Below, piece after piece: positions 51,116-60,996 of a DNA stretch of 64,000 nucleotides (positions within the stretch are counted from its first letter, which is position 1; each line of letters starts with the position of its first letter). The stretch comes from Lachnospiraceae bacterium (GTDB lineage Bacteria > Bacillota > Clostridia > Lachnospirales > Lachnospiraceae): assembly GCA_017940415.1 (NCBI GenBank), contig JAGAYR010000010.1, positions 1-64,000 on the forward strand. The letters run 5' to 3'. A program made the translations under genes and the position numbers. Under the pieces are notes generated by a model that worked only from the letters and a program-made list of their open reading frames with translations, was not told the origin of the DNA and made no database searches.

Positions 51116-52321
51116 TTATTCTAATGTGAACTTCTGAGTGTTATCTCCGGAAACGGCTTCGTACTCGCCCTTGAATCCGGTCACTTCTGCAAAACCTTCG
51201 CTGTCGGTATGAACCGTGTACTCGGTACTCCAGTCCTCTTTTATCATCTTCTTAAGCTCTGTATAAACAGGTTTTATGGTACCGTCTTTTCTGACAAGTC
51301 CGCTGGGTGCTCCGAGCCATGCACCGTCCGAGAAATCCCATCCGGTAACAGCCTCTACAAGAGGATGTGCAAAGAGAATCTCCATCATCTCTTTCCATTC
51401 CTTACGCTGTCTTTCTTCTCCTTCGGGAGTCGAAGGCCACTCATCGGGCTGATAGTCATTAAGGTCAACAATCTCGGGAGGCATAAGCTCGCCGGAGATC
51501 AAAGTGTTCTCGGTAAAGTGAAGAGGAAGTCCGAAGAAAGAGAATCTGTCCAGAATATCTTCAAGCTTTTCTCTTCCGATGTATCCCTGGTGCTGATGTG
51601 TCTGGATTCCGATAGCAGAGATGGGAACTCCCGCATTGAGAAGTCCGTCGATAAGAATCCTGTAGCTCTCGGACAGATTGAAATCATTAATGAGAAGTGT
51701 AGCATCGGGATTTGCGGCCTTTGCAGCTTCAAATACCTCTTTAACAAGTTTTACTCTTCCCAGATCTTTACAGATTCTTGTGACAGCATTGTCATATCTG
51801 TCATATACCTGCATGATGACAACTTCATTTATGACATCCCATACATCCACTACGCCCTTGAATGCGGATACTTCGCGGTTGATTCGATCCAGCTGCTTGC
51901 TGAGTATCGTTGCATTGTCATACTTCATGAGCCAGTCTGCGCATACGGTGTGCCAGCAAAGGGGATGACCTTTTAACTTCACGCCTTTTCCCGCATAATA
52001 TTTTGCACTTCTCATCATGGGCTCGAAGTTGGTTTTACCTTCTTCCTTCTCATATCCTCCCCAGTAGAAGTGCATGGTTCCGTAATTCACAAGATCAAGC
52101 CAGTTCTCGATCTTTTTCAGATATATGGCTGTCTGCTCATCCGGTGCCTGTACGCCCGTCAGTATCTCATCGGGAGGAAGGAAATCGTATGCACCTACTC
52201 CGAATAAGAATTTGTGATTCTTCAGTTTAACTTTAACATCGGCATCAGATAGAGGCGCTCCCGCATTATCCGTGAATTTGATCCTGGCTGTTGCTTTTCT
52301 GTGTGCGTATTTGTCTGACAT
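51116..52321 (-). CDS. glycoside hydrolase family 10 (xylanase-like), cytoplasmic
   Basis: A 401-residue protein with a short beta-rich N-terminal domain (about 10-45) and a GH10 TIM barrel. The acid/base Glu is in VWDVINEVV (about 160), the nucleophile Glu in HFTEN (about 265), and the substrate Trp in GWDFSDGAW. No signal peptide is seen, so it probably acts on imported xylo-oligosaccharides. A second short beta domain closes the protein. Start at 52321 has GGAGG. It lies 33 bases after the flavodiiron gene and may be co-transcribed. Confidence 0.88.
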   Translation of the reverse strand: MSDKYAHRKATARIKFTDNAGAPLSDADVKVKLKNHKFLFGVGAYDFLPPDEILTGVQAPDEQTAIYLKKIENWLDLVNYGTMHFYWGGYEKEEGKTNFEPMMRSAKYYAGKGVKLKGHPLCWHTVCADWLMKYDNATILSKQLDRINREVSAFKGVVDVWDVINEVVIMQVYDRYDNAVTRICKDLGRVKLVKEVFEAAKAANPDATLLINDFNLSESYRILIDGLLNAGVPISAIGIQTHQHQGYIGREKLEDILDRFSFFGLPLHFTENTLISGELMPPEIVDLNDYQPDEWPSTPEGEERQRKEWKEMMEILFAHPLVEAVTGWDFSDGAWLGAPSGLVRKDGTIKPVYTELKKMIKEDWSTEYTVHTDSEGFAEVTGFKGEYEAVSGDNTQKFTLE

Positions 52322-52354
52322 ATGTACCTCCAAAATTTTTCCCCTGTTTTGTTT

Positions 52355-53518
52355 TTATTTCATTGCATCCGCAAGTGCATTTAATGCTTCATCATCGGAT
52401 GACTTCTTTGCCCCTTTTATTGTTACGACCGGTTCGGCGATCGTAATATCCTTCATTCCCTCGAAGTATTCCTTCATCTTCTTGCCGGCAATCGGTGCCC
52501 ACGAACCGTTCTCGATGATACCTACTTTGCGGTTTTGGAAATTCTTGATCTTCAAATGATGAAGAAGATTTTCCATGGGAGGGAAGATCTCTGCGTCGTA
52601 GGTGCATGCAGCAACGATCATCTTCTCATAAAGGAATGCCTGCTCAACAGCTTCGGACACATCCTCTTTTGTAAGATCCATTGTCTTAACGGGAATGCCG
52701 CTGTCTGACAGCTTCTTTGCAAATTCCTCCGCAGCCTTTGCGGTATTTCCGTGGATTGATGCATAAGCGATGAAAATGCCTTCTTTGGAAGGCTTATAGC
52801 TGCTCCATCTGTCGTAAGTCTCTACGATAAATGCAATATCATCTTTATGTACCGGACCGTGAAGCGGTGCTACAACCGCGATATCAAGTCCCGCAGCTTT
52901 CTTTAACAGTGCCTGAACCTGTGCACCGTACTTTCCTACGATATTGAAATAGTAATGACTTGCATCGGAAATCCACTCTTCGTTATTTTCCAGTGCTCCG
53001 AATGTTCCGAAGGCATCCGCTGAAAAGAGAACCTTCTCCGTCTCATCGTATGTCACCATTACCTCGGGCCAGTGAACCATGGGAGCGGTGATAAACTTAA
53101 GCACATGCTTCCCGAGAGAAAGAGTGTCGTTTTCTTTTACCGTAAGGAATCTTGACGAATAATCGTTTTCAAAATACTTGGGAAGCATTCCGGATACGCC
53201 CGCGGTTCCCACAAGAGTCATCTCGGGATACATGTCCGCGAGCTTTCCGATATTTGCCGCATGATCGGGTTCCATGTGCTGGATTACCAGATATGAAGGC
53301 TTCTTATCATCAAGAACATTTTTCAGATTCTCGAAAAACTTTTCCGTACCTCTTTCATCCACCGTATCCATGATCGCGATCTTTTCATCGAGGATCACAT
53401 ACGAATTGTATGAGATGCCTTCTACTGGATACTGGCTTTCAAATATTTCAAGTTCGGGATCGTCCGCTCCTACAAATACGATGTCATCCGATACCTTAAC
53501 TCTGTCCAAATAACTCAT
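52355..53518 (-). CDS. FprA-type flavodiiron protein
   Basis: Reduces oxygen (to water) or nitric oxide, protecting anaerobes. The 387-residue protein has a metallo-beta-lactamase di-iron domain with the ligands HMEPDH (about 81-86), VHWPE, SADAFG and APLHGP, and a C-terminal flavodoxin domain binding FMN (IAYASIHGNTAKAAEEFA, about 252). No rubredoxin domain is fused. An extended -10 precedes it and GGAGG fits the ATG. The pairing with GH10 downstream has no obvious metabolic logic. Confidence 0.95.
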   Translation of the reverse strand: MSYLDRVKVSDDIVFVGADDPELEIFESQYPVEGISYNSYVILDEKIAIMDTVDERGTEKFFENLKNVLDDKKPSYLVIQHMEPDHAANIGKLADMYPEMTLVGTAGVSGMLPKYFENDYSSRFLTVKENDTLSLGKHVLKFITAPMVHWPEVMVTYDETEKVLFSADAFGTFGALENNEEWISDASHYYFNIVGKYGAQVQALLKKAAGLDIAVVAPLHGPVHKDDIAFIVETYDRWSSYKPSKEGIFIAYASIHGNTAKAAEEFAKKLSDSGIPVKTMDLTKEDVSEAVEQAFLYEKMIVAACTYDAEIFPPMENLLHHLKIKNFQNRKVGIIENGSWAPIAGKKMKEYFEGMKDITIAEPVVTIKGAKKSSDDEALNALADAMK

Positions 53519-53552
53519 CAGTTTCCTCCGGGAACGTTTTCTTTTACCTGAA

Positions 53553-53558
53553 ATTATA
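53553..53558 (-). promoter_or_regulatory. extended -10 promoter of the flavodiiron gene
   Basis: On the minus strand TATGC-TATAAT carries the extended TGn. The -35 region is weak. It lies 35 bases before the start. Confidence 0.5.
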
Positions 53559-53619
53559 GCATAGCGGGGTTTGTTAACTTAGCGAAAAATTGCTGAGTTT
53601 TCCATTATTTTTTGCTGTA

Positions 53620-53650
53620 AAAAAAGGACAGGCCCTTAAGCCTGTCCTTT
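53620..53650 (-). terminator. terminator of the chemoreceptor gene
   Basis: An 11-bp stem (AAAGGACAGGC / GCCTGTCCTTT) with a 6-base loop is followed on the minus strand by TTTTTTA. Confidence 0.9.
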
Positions 53651-53666
53651 TGAGTATGAAATTTAT

Positions 53667-56111
53667 TTATCCGATCTTGAAGAATTCGAGGTCTTCGTTG
53701 AGCTGATCGGAAAGCCTCTTGAGTTCCTGAGCGGTATTTGCAAGAGATACGGTTGCTTCGTTCAGATCGTTCATTGCCTGGTTTGTGGTCTCTGCGGAAG
53801 CAGCATTCTCCTCGGAGATTGCGGAAAGATTCGTCATGAGATCTACGAGCTGCTCGCCTGCTCTTCCTGATGACTTAGCCTGTTCGAGAACAGTCTTAAC
53901 CTCATTTGCAGTGAACTTGATACCTTCGCTTACACCGCTGAACTTCTCTCTGGTCTCATCTACTCTCGACTTCTGGCCTTCGATCATATCGGTTACGGAA
54001 TTGATGGTCTCGACTGTCTGCTTGGATTCTTCGGAAAGATTCTTGATGATTCCTTCGATGATTCCCGCAGATTCATTGGTCTGCTCGGCAAGTTTTGAAA
54101 TCTCGGTAGCAACTACCGCGAATCCTCTTCCTGCTTCACCCGCTCTTGCTGCCTCTATGGAAGCATTGAGAGAGAGAAGGTTTGTCTGTGTTGCGATCGA
54201 TGCGATAAGGCTTACTGCCTCAGCGATCTTTTCAACGGATTCATCGGTCTTGCGAACCTGGGATACGATTCCGGTGAATGCCTCATTGGTCTTGTCACTG
54301 GCTTCGGTAAGTGATGCCATGATGTCCGATGCCTGCTTTTCTTTCTCGCTCATGTTTGCGGAAGTTTCGGAAAGACTTCCTACGCTCTCGATGATATCAC
54401 TGATATTTCCGCGCATATCTACGATCTTCTGGGAAGAATTTTCGATATCCTTAGCCTGGTCGCCTGCGCCCTTGGTGATCTCATTAACGGTCGCATTTAC
54501 GTTACCTGCAATATCCCTTGTATGGTTTGCGCTTTCCTCAAGTGCGATTCCGGATTCCGCAAGCACCTTGGTAAGTTCTTTAAGATTAACTATGGTAGGC
54601 TCGAGAGTATCCATGAAGCCGTTAAGACTTGATGAAAACTCTGCGAACTCATCCTTTCCCCTATCATCCGCACGAACGGAAACATTACCTGCCGCGATCT
54701 GTTCAAGTGCATCCTTGAATGATCTTACGCTCTTGGTAATACTCGTGCTTACGAGTATTACGATGCCGGCAAGGATCACTACGGAGAGGATTATTACTAT
54801 CATGATGACTGCCGATACACTCTTACGTACAGTCTCCATGTTCTCTGAGGCAGAACTCTGAACCTTTGCGCAGGTATCGCTGAGCTGTGCATTGATCTCG
54901 GCGTTTTCAGCCTTGATCTCCAGAGTTCTGATATCCGATTCTTTCATCTGATCGAAAAGAGATCTCTTAACCGCAAGCTTTTCGAGTGAAATCTCTGCAA
55001 GTGCGGGATCGGTTGTGTACTTAGGGATATAATTTTCTATCTCATCGAAGAGCGCTTCGATCTCGGCGATATTCGATGAAACGTCTTTACCTTCAACCAC
55101 AAGCTTGCTGTATTCCGCAACAAGACTGTCGAGTGTGTTTAAGTTGTCTGCGAATCCATATACACCCGAGATCGATCCGCCGTATTTGTAATCGTAAGCA
55201 CCTTCGGTTTTCTCGAAGTAGATCTCATATTGAAGTGTGGGATAATCCTGAAGATCATAATCCCTGATATCAATACCTACGGCTACTTCCTCCCATCCAC
55301 CGTTATCCGCATTGAACTTACCGGTTACCTTAATCGCATAACTTCCGTTAAACTCCACTACTTCAGCAGCAGCGAGTCCGTCACCGGACATCTGAAGCTG
55401 TTCGACCTTGGACAGATCGATGGGAAGTGTTTCGGATCCGTTTACAAGAACAATGTTTGTAACGTAGTAGCATTTATCGAAGGTGAGAGTTCCGCCCACA
55501 CGGAATCCCATATTGTTTCTCTTACCTACGACGGGAAGTTCCTTGTCGTAAACAACTCTGTAGTAATCAGTTCCATCTATTGATACATCAGTGCCGTCAT
55601 TCCACATGGAAGTATCGGTCCACTTGATCTCAACCCAGTCATTGTTATTTACGAGGGTTGAGAAGCTGTCCTTAAGATCTGCACTGGATGCGATGAACTG
55701 ACTGTATGTACCTGAATTAGGATCATAGCCTCTGCTGTTCTGAATGCTGAGGATCTCTTCATAATTGGCACTGTCACGTCCGACCAGATCCAGAATTGAA
55801 TCTACCGACGATCCGTAGGAAGCATCACTGAGTGCCTTAAGCTCGGTAGCTTTGGCATTCATGCTGTTTAAGTTGTCGAGAGTCGCATCAATGTAACTTG
55901 AATCAACGTAATACTGATACAGAGCATCATTTGCAAGATTCTCTGTCTGCATTACGCTTATATCATTTACAAGTGAGACGACTTCACTGGTTGAGGAATT
56001 CTTGGAAATGGATCCGATGCCGACAAGACCTATGATAAGTGCGGCAGCGACTCCGAGAATACCGGTCAGAAGAAATCTTCCTCTAACCGAACCGAAGATA
56101 GACTTATTCAT
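53667..56111 (-). CDS. methyl-accepting chemotaxis protein with a beta-rich inserted sensor domain
   Basis: An 814-residue chemoreceptor: transmembrane helix 1 (about 12-34), a long extracellular part (35-430), transmembrane helix 2 (432-456), HAMP (457-510) and the signalling coiled coil with the conserved hairpin tip (about 640-665, [20 protein letters not shown]). The helical extracellular bundle is split by a beta-rich domain at residues 158-312 ([39 protein letters not shown]). Its alternating strands with WND, DYYR and GFRVGG motifs resemble a carbohydrate-binding module. A soluble-sugar or glycan-binding role is inferred. Two TATAAT words lie upstream, without good -35 elements, and no sigma-D promoter is visible. 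Confidence 0.92.
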   Translation of the reverse strand: MNKSIFGSVRGRFLLTGILGVAAALIIGLVGIGSISKNSSTSEVVSLVNDISVMQTENLANDALYQYYVDSSYIDATLDNLNSMNAKATELKALSDASYGSSVDSILDLVGRDSANYEEILSIQNSRGYDPNSGTYSQFIASSADLKDSFSTLVNNNDWVEIKWTDTSMWNDGTDVSIDGTDYYRVVYDKELPVVGKRNNMGFRVGGTLTFDKCYYVTNIVLVNGSETLPIDLSKVEQLQMSGDGLAAAEVVEFNGSYAIKVTGKFNADNGGWEEVAVGIDIRDYDLQDYPTLQYEIYFEKTEGAYDYKYGGSISGVYGFADNLNTLDSLVAEYSKLVVEGKDVSSNIAEIEALFDEIENYIPKYTTDPALAEISLEKLAVKRSLFDQMKESDIRTLEIKAENAEINAQLSDTCAKVQSSASENMETVRKSVSAVIMIVIILSVVILAGIVILVSTSITKSVRSFKDALEQIAAGNVSVRADDRGKDEFAEFSSSLNGFMDTLEPTIVNLKELTKVLAESGIALEESANHTRDIAGNVNATVNEITKGAGDQAKDIENSSQKIVDMRGNISDIIESVGSLSETSANMSEKEKQASDIMASLTEASDKTNEAFTGIVSQVRKTDESVEKIAEAVSLIASIATQTNLLSLNASIEAARAGEAGRGFAVVATEISKLAEQTNESAGIIEGIIKNLSEESKQTVETINSVTDMIEGQKSRVDETREKFSGVSEGIKFTANEVKTVLEQAKSSGRAGEQLVDLMTNLSAISEENAASAETTNQAMNDLNEATVSLANTAQELKRLSDQLNEDLEFFKIG

Positions 56112-56371
56112 AATTACCCCTTTCTTGATCTTCGCCGATCTTTTAAAACAAAACGCATTGAAAGCTGTATGTCAAAAAAGCGTCAAAACTTAAAAGCAAG
56201 TAAAAGGACACTTTTAATATGCAAACTCTCAGATGCGTTTGTCAAGCGAAGATTATAACGTGCTATATCTGTTTCCTTTACCGAAAACCGATTATAGTAC
56301 AGGGTAATTGTTTATCCTACCTAGAATTTGTTATCTTTTTGCTCATTTTTTGCACTATAAGGATTAAGTCC

Positions 56372-57547
56372 TTATTTCCTGGTAAATCTCTTTAACCTGG
56401 GAACGATCTCGGAAATCGCCTTTAATGCATCATCGATCTCTTCCATCGTTGTCAGGGATGACATGGAAATCCTGACAGTAGATTCAAGGAGCGGTTTATC
56501 AAGTGCGATGGCTGTAAGTGTTGCGGAAGGAGTTCTTTTGTGAGTAGAACATGCGCTTCCCGCAGACACATATACTCCGTAATCTTCAAGAGCATGAAGA
56601 AGAACCTCAGCCCTTACACCGTTTACGGAAACGGAGATGATATGAGGCGCGGTGGACTTAAGATCTTCCAAGAATCCGTCTGTAAGTCCGTTTATGCTTA
56701 TGCCTTCTGTCTCAAGAGCTTTTTCTATGAAGTGTTTCTTAAGTCCATAGAGCCTTTCGATATCGGCATCGAATTCCTTATAAAGCATCTGTGCGGCCAG
56801 AGCCATACCTGCGATTCCGGGAACATTCTCCGTTCCGGATCTGAGGCCTTTTTGCTGGCCTCCGCCGTAAGTTATGGGAACTATCCTCACACCGTCACCG
56901 ATATAAAGAACTCCCACACCTTTGGGACCGTGAATCTTATGGGAGCTTATGCTCATAAGATCTATTCCCATCTTGGAAGGAGTGATCTTAGCTTTTCCGA
57001 ATCCCTGCACCGCATCCACGTGGAACAGGCACTCGGGACATTTGGATTTGATCAGCTTGGCCGCTTCTTCTATGGGCTGCACGGATCCGATCTCGTTATT
57101 GGTATGCATCATGGAGACAAGAATGGTTCCGGGGACAAGGGCGGCATCCAGTTCATCAAGAGATATACGTCCGCTCTTATCGGTTCCGAGATATGTTACG
57201 TCGAATCCGTTATCTTCAAGATACTTGAATGCATTCAATACCGCGGGGTGCTCGATCTTGGTAGTGATGACATGCTTTCCTCTTCTCTCGAGAGCCCTTG
57301 CCGCTCCGATGATCGCGGTATTGTCTGACTCCGTTCCGCCGGAAGTATAGAGGATGTTTTTCTCATTGCAACCAAGGATTCCCGCAAAGATCTTCGAAGC
57401 ATTCTTGATATGATCTTCAGCAACAACGCCCATGTGATGCATGCTTGAAGGATTGCCGTAATCCTCTGTCATTATTTTGGTCATAAGAGAAGCCACTTCA
57501 GGGAAGACCCTTGTAGTGGCAGAATTGTCGAGATATATTTCTTTCAT
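56372..57547 (-). CDS. cysteine desulfurase (IscS/NifS family)
   Basis: PLP enzyme that removes sulfur from cysteine for iron-sulfur clusters and tRNA thiolation. The 391-residue protein has the PLP Lys in SSHKIHGPKGVG (about 202), the HVDAVQ segment with the Asp/Gln pair, and the catalytic Cys in SAGSACSTHKR (about 327). The short SAC loop suggests the IscS/NifS type. It is last in a cysE-prmA-rsmE-desulfurase run, so the cell makes cysteine and withdraws its sulfur from the same transcript. ThiI nearby is a plausible client. Confidence 0.94.
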   Translation of the reverse strand: MKEIYLDNSATTRVFPEVASLMTKIMTEDYGNPSSMHHMGVVAEDHIKNASKIFAGILGCNEKNILYTSGGTESDNTAIIGAARALERRGKHVITTKIEHPAVLNAFKYLEDNGFDVTYLGTDKSGRISLDELDAALVPGTILVSMMHTNNEIGSVQPIEEAAKLIKSKCPECLFHVDAVQGFGKAKITPSKMGIDLMSISSHKIHGPKGVGVLYIGDGVRIVPITYGGGQQKGLRSGTENVPGIAGMALAAQMLYKEFDADIERLYGLKKHFIEKALETEGISINGLTDGFLEDLKSTAPHIISVSVNGVRAEVLLHALEDYGVYVSAGSACSTHKRTPSATLTAIALDKPLLESTVRISMSSLTTMEEIDDALKAISEIVPRLKRFTRK

Positions 57548-57568
57548 CTTTTTTACCGTTTAAATTAT

Positions 57569-58321
57569 TTACGCCTTATCATCGAAAAGGAAAACCAGCC
57601 AGCTCATTACAGTCATTGCTGCAGTCTCCGTTCTCAGTATCCTTCGCCCCAGTGTGATGGGAACAAATCCGCTTTCCGATGCTTTCGCAACTTCTTTCTC
57701 ATCAAAGCCACCCTCGGGACCTATAAACACCCCGACTGATGCTCCGGATGTTATCTTCGAGAAGATATCCCTGGTCACGGACATGTTCTCCGCAAGTTCG
57801 TAAGGCATGAGCCTCATATCCAGAAGAGAAGCATCCTTCATTGCTTCGTCGAAATCCATCACAGGACCGACGGAAGGGATTATTCCTCTCTGGCTTTGCT
57901 TTGCCGCAGCCTCAGCAATCTGCTGCCATCTTGCGCATTTACTCTCCGCTTTTTTATCATCCAGTTTTACTACGCATCTGGAAGTTCTTACGGGCACTAT
58001 CCTCACAGCACCGAGTTCGATACATTTCTGGATAACGGTCTCAAGCTTATCCCCCTTGGGAAGAGCCTGATAAACGGTCACCTTTACGGGAAGCTCTGTA
58101 TCATCTTCTTTGATGAACCTTATCTCACAGATTACTTCGGATTCGGTATACTCCGAAACGGAGCAGCGGTACTCTCTGGGCTCACCCTGTACTCTTACGC
58201 TGAACTCCTCACCCGTTTTCATCCTGAGCACGTTTTTGATGTGATTGTAATCATCACCGTCTATTACGATCCTGTGCTCATCGGTATTTACTTGAGATGC
58301 ATCCGCAAAAAACTGTGTCAT
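57569..58321 (-). CDS. rsmE: 16S rRNA m3U1498 methyltransferase
   Basis: Methylates U1498 of 16S rRNA. The 250-residue SPOUT-class protein has an N-terminal PUA-like domain (HRIVIDGDDYNHIKNVLRMK) and the trefoil-knot SAM site with VGVFIGPEGGFDEKEV (about 200) and ITLGRRILRTETA. It starts 11 bases after prmA. The prmA-rsmE pair is conserved across many bacteria. Confidence 0.95.
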   Translation of the reverse strand: MTQFFADASQVNTDEHRIVIDGDDYNHIKNVLRMKTGEEFSVRVQGEPREYRCSVSEYTESEVICEIRFIKEDDTELPVKVTVYQALPKGDKLETVIQKCIELGAVRIVPVRTSRCVVKLDDKKAESKCARWQQIAEAAAKQSQRGIIPSVGPVMDFDEAMKDASLLDMRLMPYELAENMSVTRDIFSKITSGASVGVFIGPEGGFDEKEVAKASESGFVPITLGRRILRTETAAMTVMSWLVFLFDDKA

Positions 58322-58332
58322 GTGTTTTGAAT

Positions 58333-59370
58333 TTATTTACGTGCTACTACGGAGCTCCACTCACCCTGTCTTGAAATATCAAGTACGGTAAGACCTGCTT
58401 TCTCCATTGCCGCCGTTACGATGTTTTCTTTTTCATTGAGGATTCCGGAGGTTATGTATATTCCGCCCTCTTTAAGCATGAGCGGAACGCAGGGAGTGAT
58501 TCCCTCCAAAACCTCTGCAAGGATATTTGCGACAACTATGTCATAACTTCCGACACCCGCATTATCCTGAATCGACTTATCACTCGCAATATTACCTATG
58601 ACAAGTTCAAACTTATCGGATGAGATATTGTTATTGGCGAGATTTTCTTCAACCGCAGCTTCCGCACAAGGGTCAAGATCCGTTCCGAAGGCTTTGCCGG
58701 CTCCGAACATAAGTCCGAGTATAGCAAGGATTCCGCTTCCTGTTCCGATGTCGAGGATTTTGCATCCTTCGGTAACATACTTTCTTATGTTGCGTATGCA
58801 CAGCTGTGTTGTATCGTGCATTCCCGTTCCGAATGCGGTTCCGGGATCTATATGAAGTACATACTTGTGGGTATCTCCCTCGGGAATCTCTTCCCAAGAA
58901 GGGATAACCAATATGTCGTCAACTTCAAAAGAATGAAAGAAATTCTTCCAGTTATTGAGCCAGTCGATATCTTCCGTCTCGGTTACTTCAACGGTTCCGT
59001 CGCCGATCTCCATGTAGCTCTTTATATCTTCGAGAACTTCTTCTATCTGTGCAAGAACATCTTCTTTGGTGAGCTTTCTGATATCACCTGCGGTATTTGC
59101 GGCACCAATGGTCATGGTTCCCGGCTCAGGCTCGCCTCCCACAAGGAGAAGTCCGTCATCTCCCGTTTCTACGAAGAAGTTCAGAAAAGCAGTTCCGTCA
59201 TCACTTTCCGTTTCGGGAAGAATGTCCACAAACATCTGCTCTTTCTCAAGAGGTGAAAGAGGAACGTTGTCTTCGATCTGAGCACCCTCAAGTCCTATAT
59301 CATAAAGATCGCTGATGATTATATCTTCAGCTTCCGTATTTGTTTTGATCCTGAATCTTGTCCACTTCAT
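58333..59370 (-). CDS. prmA: ribosomal protein L11 methyltransferase
   Basis: Trimethylates ribosomal protein L11. The 345-residue protein has the N-terminal substrate-binding domain (MKWTRFRIKTNTEAEDIIIS), a linker, and the SAM domain with GTAFGTGMHDTTQLC, LDIGTGSGILAILGL and the ANILAEVLE segment. It is longer than E. coli PrmA (293) because the N-terminal half has an extra region at about 70-125, a common feature of clostridial forms. Its ATG overlaps the cysE stop by four bases. Confidence 0.94.
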   Translation of the reverse strand: MKWTRFRIKTNTEAEDIIISDLYDIGLEGAQIEDNVPLSPLEKEQMFVDILPETESDDGTAFLNFFVETGDDGLLLVGGEPEPGTMTIGAANTAGDIRKLTKEDVLAQIEEVLEDIKSYMEIGDGTVEVTETEDIDWLNNWKNFFHSFEVDDILVIPSWEEIPEGDTHKYVLHIDPGTAFGTGMHDTTQLCIRNIRKYVTEGCKILDIGTGSGILAILGLMFGAGKAFGTDLDPCAEAAVEENLANNNISSDKFELVIGNIASDKSIQDNAGVGSYDIVVANILAEVLEGITPCVPLMLKEGGIYITSGILNEKENIVTAAMEKAGLTVLDISRQGEWSSVVARK

Positions 59371-60278
59371 TTCTTGTTTTCTTCCTCATTGCATCCGAAG
59401 TTACTCTTGAAGCTTACCCTTGCTCCGGGTTCAACGGATTCCGTGATGAATGTATTGGAGCCGATTATCGCATCATGTCCGATGACGGTCTCGCCGCCAA
59501 GGATCGAAGCTCCGGCATATATGGTAACTCTGTCTTCGATGGTGGGATGACGCTTTACACCGCGAAGTGTCTGTCCGCCTCTTGTTGAAAGCGCGCCGAT
59601 GGTAACTCCCTGATAGATCTTTACATAGTCACCGATTATTGTGGTCTCACCGACTACGATACCCGTTCCGTGATCGATAAAGAAATACTTACCGATGGTA
59701 GCACCGGGATGAATATCGATTCCGGTGCGTGAGTGTGCATGCTCTGTCATCATCCTGGGAATAAGAGGAACTCCCAGAACAAAGAGTTCATGTGCGATCC
59801 TTGCGGTAACTATGGCACGAAGGCCGGGATAGCACAGAATGATCTCGCTGTGATTATAAGCCGCGGGATCACCTTCAAAGAACGCCTGTACATCGGTATC
59901 TACATATTCTCTGATATGAGGGATCCTGAGCATGAACTTACCGGTAAGTTCCTCGGCAACGGCAGCTCTATCCTCATATGAAGCACCTGAGTATTCCGGC
60001 TTCTGAATTAGGGATATGGCAATCTGCTTTTTGAGATTGTAGATGATATCCTCGGTAAGAACCGTAAGTCTGCTGTTAAGGTTATAGAATTTGTAACTCT
60101 TCTCACGGATATATCCGGGGAAAATCATCTTAAACAGTTTGGACAGTATCTCGATTACGGAATCGGAATCGGGCTGATCCGACACATCGGTCTTATTGAT
60201 TATCCTGTCCTCTTTATAATCTGCCAAAATTGTGGAAACCACATTTTCTATATCAAGTTTTCCGGATTTCTTTTCCAT
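59367..60278 (-). CDS. cysE: serine O-acetyltransferase (EpsC-type CysE)
   Basis: First step of cysteine synthesis: serine plus acetyl-CoA gives O-acetylserine. The 303-residue protein has a helical N-terminal part (residues 1-180) and a left-handed beta-helix C-terminus (THSRTGIDIHPGATIGKY-type region, then GIVVGETTIIGDYVKIYQ, with DIHPGATIG). Catalytic His residues lie in the AHSRTG and DHGTG loops. It opens the operon behind the promoter at 60313-60341 and may feed the desulfurase gene three genes on. Confidence 0.92.
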   Translation of the reverse strand: MEKKSGKLDIENVVSTILADYKEDRIINKTDVSDQPDSDSVIEILSKLFKMIFPGYIREKSYKFYNLNSRLTVLTEDIIYNLKKQIAISLIQKPEYSGASYEDRAAVAEELTGKFMLRIPHIREYVDTDVQAFFEGDPAAYNHSEIILCYPGLRAIVTARIAHELFVLGVPLIPRMMTEHAHSRTGIDIHPGATIGKYFFIDHGTGIVVGETTIIGDYVKIYQGVTIGALSTRGGQTLRGVKRHPTIEDRVTIYAGASILGGETVIGHDAIIGSNTFITESVEPGARVSFKSNFGCNEEENKK

Positions 60279-60312
60279 AACAATCCTCCGTAAACGTGCA
60301 AATATGTCAATA

Positions 60313-60341
60313 ATATTAATCTAAATCCCCTATTTTTACAA
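60313..60341 (-). promoter_or_regulatory. sigma-A promoter of the cysE operon
   Basis: On the minus strand TTGTAA (60336-60341), 17 bases, TAATAT (60313-60318), 35 bases before cysE. Confidence 0.6.
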
Positions 60342-60411
60342 TATTCCGAAGGTTTTACATATTATAATGGCGCACCGGATGCTATACTTTCAGGTGTAGG
60401 AGGTACCTGCC

Positions 60412-60807
60412 ATGGAAATACTAGGGTATTTAATATTGGGCTGTATCGGTGCGGGCATGCTTTTCATAGCCGTGAAGTTTACGATACTTATAGAAACCCC
60501 GATCATCATACACGGCGGCATAACGGAAAACAAAAAATACATTTCCGCCATAAACAGCATAACCAATGTCATTTTCAATGTAGTACTGGTTTTCATTTCA
60601 TTCGTAGAATGGCCCCTCGGCATGATCGTCTGGTACGCCGTTGCAGAATTTTTACTCATCCCGGTTTCGGAGATCCTTGCTTATAAGGCAATCTCAAAAG
60701 CTGATATCAAAAAGATCATCAAAACCACATATTCTGCAAATATGCTGTCCTTTGTCGCCGGATCGCTCTTCGTTTTTATGTTGATGGCAGTGTTAAGCGC
60801 TTTTTAG
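60412..60807 (+). CDS. small four-helix membrane protein
   Basis: A 131-residue protein with about four transmembrane helices (3-27, 44-65, 70-90, 108-130) and the short loops ETPIIIHGGITENKKYI and KAISKADIKKIIKTTYS. I do not recognise the family. AGGAGG is well placed before the ATG, and an extended -10 (TGC-TATACT, about 60389-60398) lies upstream. It is first of three membrane-protein genes on the plus strand. Confidence 0.8.
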   Translation: MEILGYLILGCIGAGMLFIAVKFTILIETPIIIHGGITENKKYISAINSITNVIFNVVLVFISFVEWPLGMIVWYAVAEFLLIPVSEILAYKAISKADIKKIIKTTYSANMLSFVAGSLFVFMLMAVLSAF

Positions 60808-60816
60808 GAGAAGACT

Positions 60817-60996
60817 ATGAATCATTTCATTTTAATGGATGCGGGGATCGGTAATTTTGTAGTTTTTATAGTCGGTCCGATTTTTGTCGGATTTTTAATC
60901 GGTGCTTTGTATCTCACCGTCAAAAGTATACTCGTGATCCGTCGCGAGCTTAAGAATGAAAAAGCTTCCGAAAAAGAAAACAATGAACAGAGCTGA
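60817..60996 (+). CDS. 59-residue single-pass membrane protein
   Basis: A short gene between the two larger membrane genes. It encodes 59 residues: a hydrophobic helix (about 12-40, Phe/Val/Ile-rich with four Gly) followed by a charged tail (IRRELKNEKASEKENNEQS). AGGAGAAGACT lies just before the ATG. It starts nine bases past the previous stop and overlaps the next frame by 41 bases if that one starts at 60956. No function can be assigned; the ribosome site and position argue that it is real. Confidence 0.7.
   Translation: MNHFILMDAGIGNFVVFIVGPIFVGFLIGALYLTVKSILVIRRELKNEKASEKENNEQS

Noticed and set aside
53785..54861. 358-codon open frame on the plus strand
   Set aside because: It is antisense to the conserved signalling domain of the chemoreceptor. 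Ser/Ala-rich translation, no ribosome site, and codon bias explain it.
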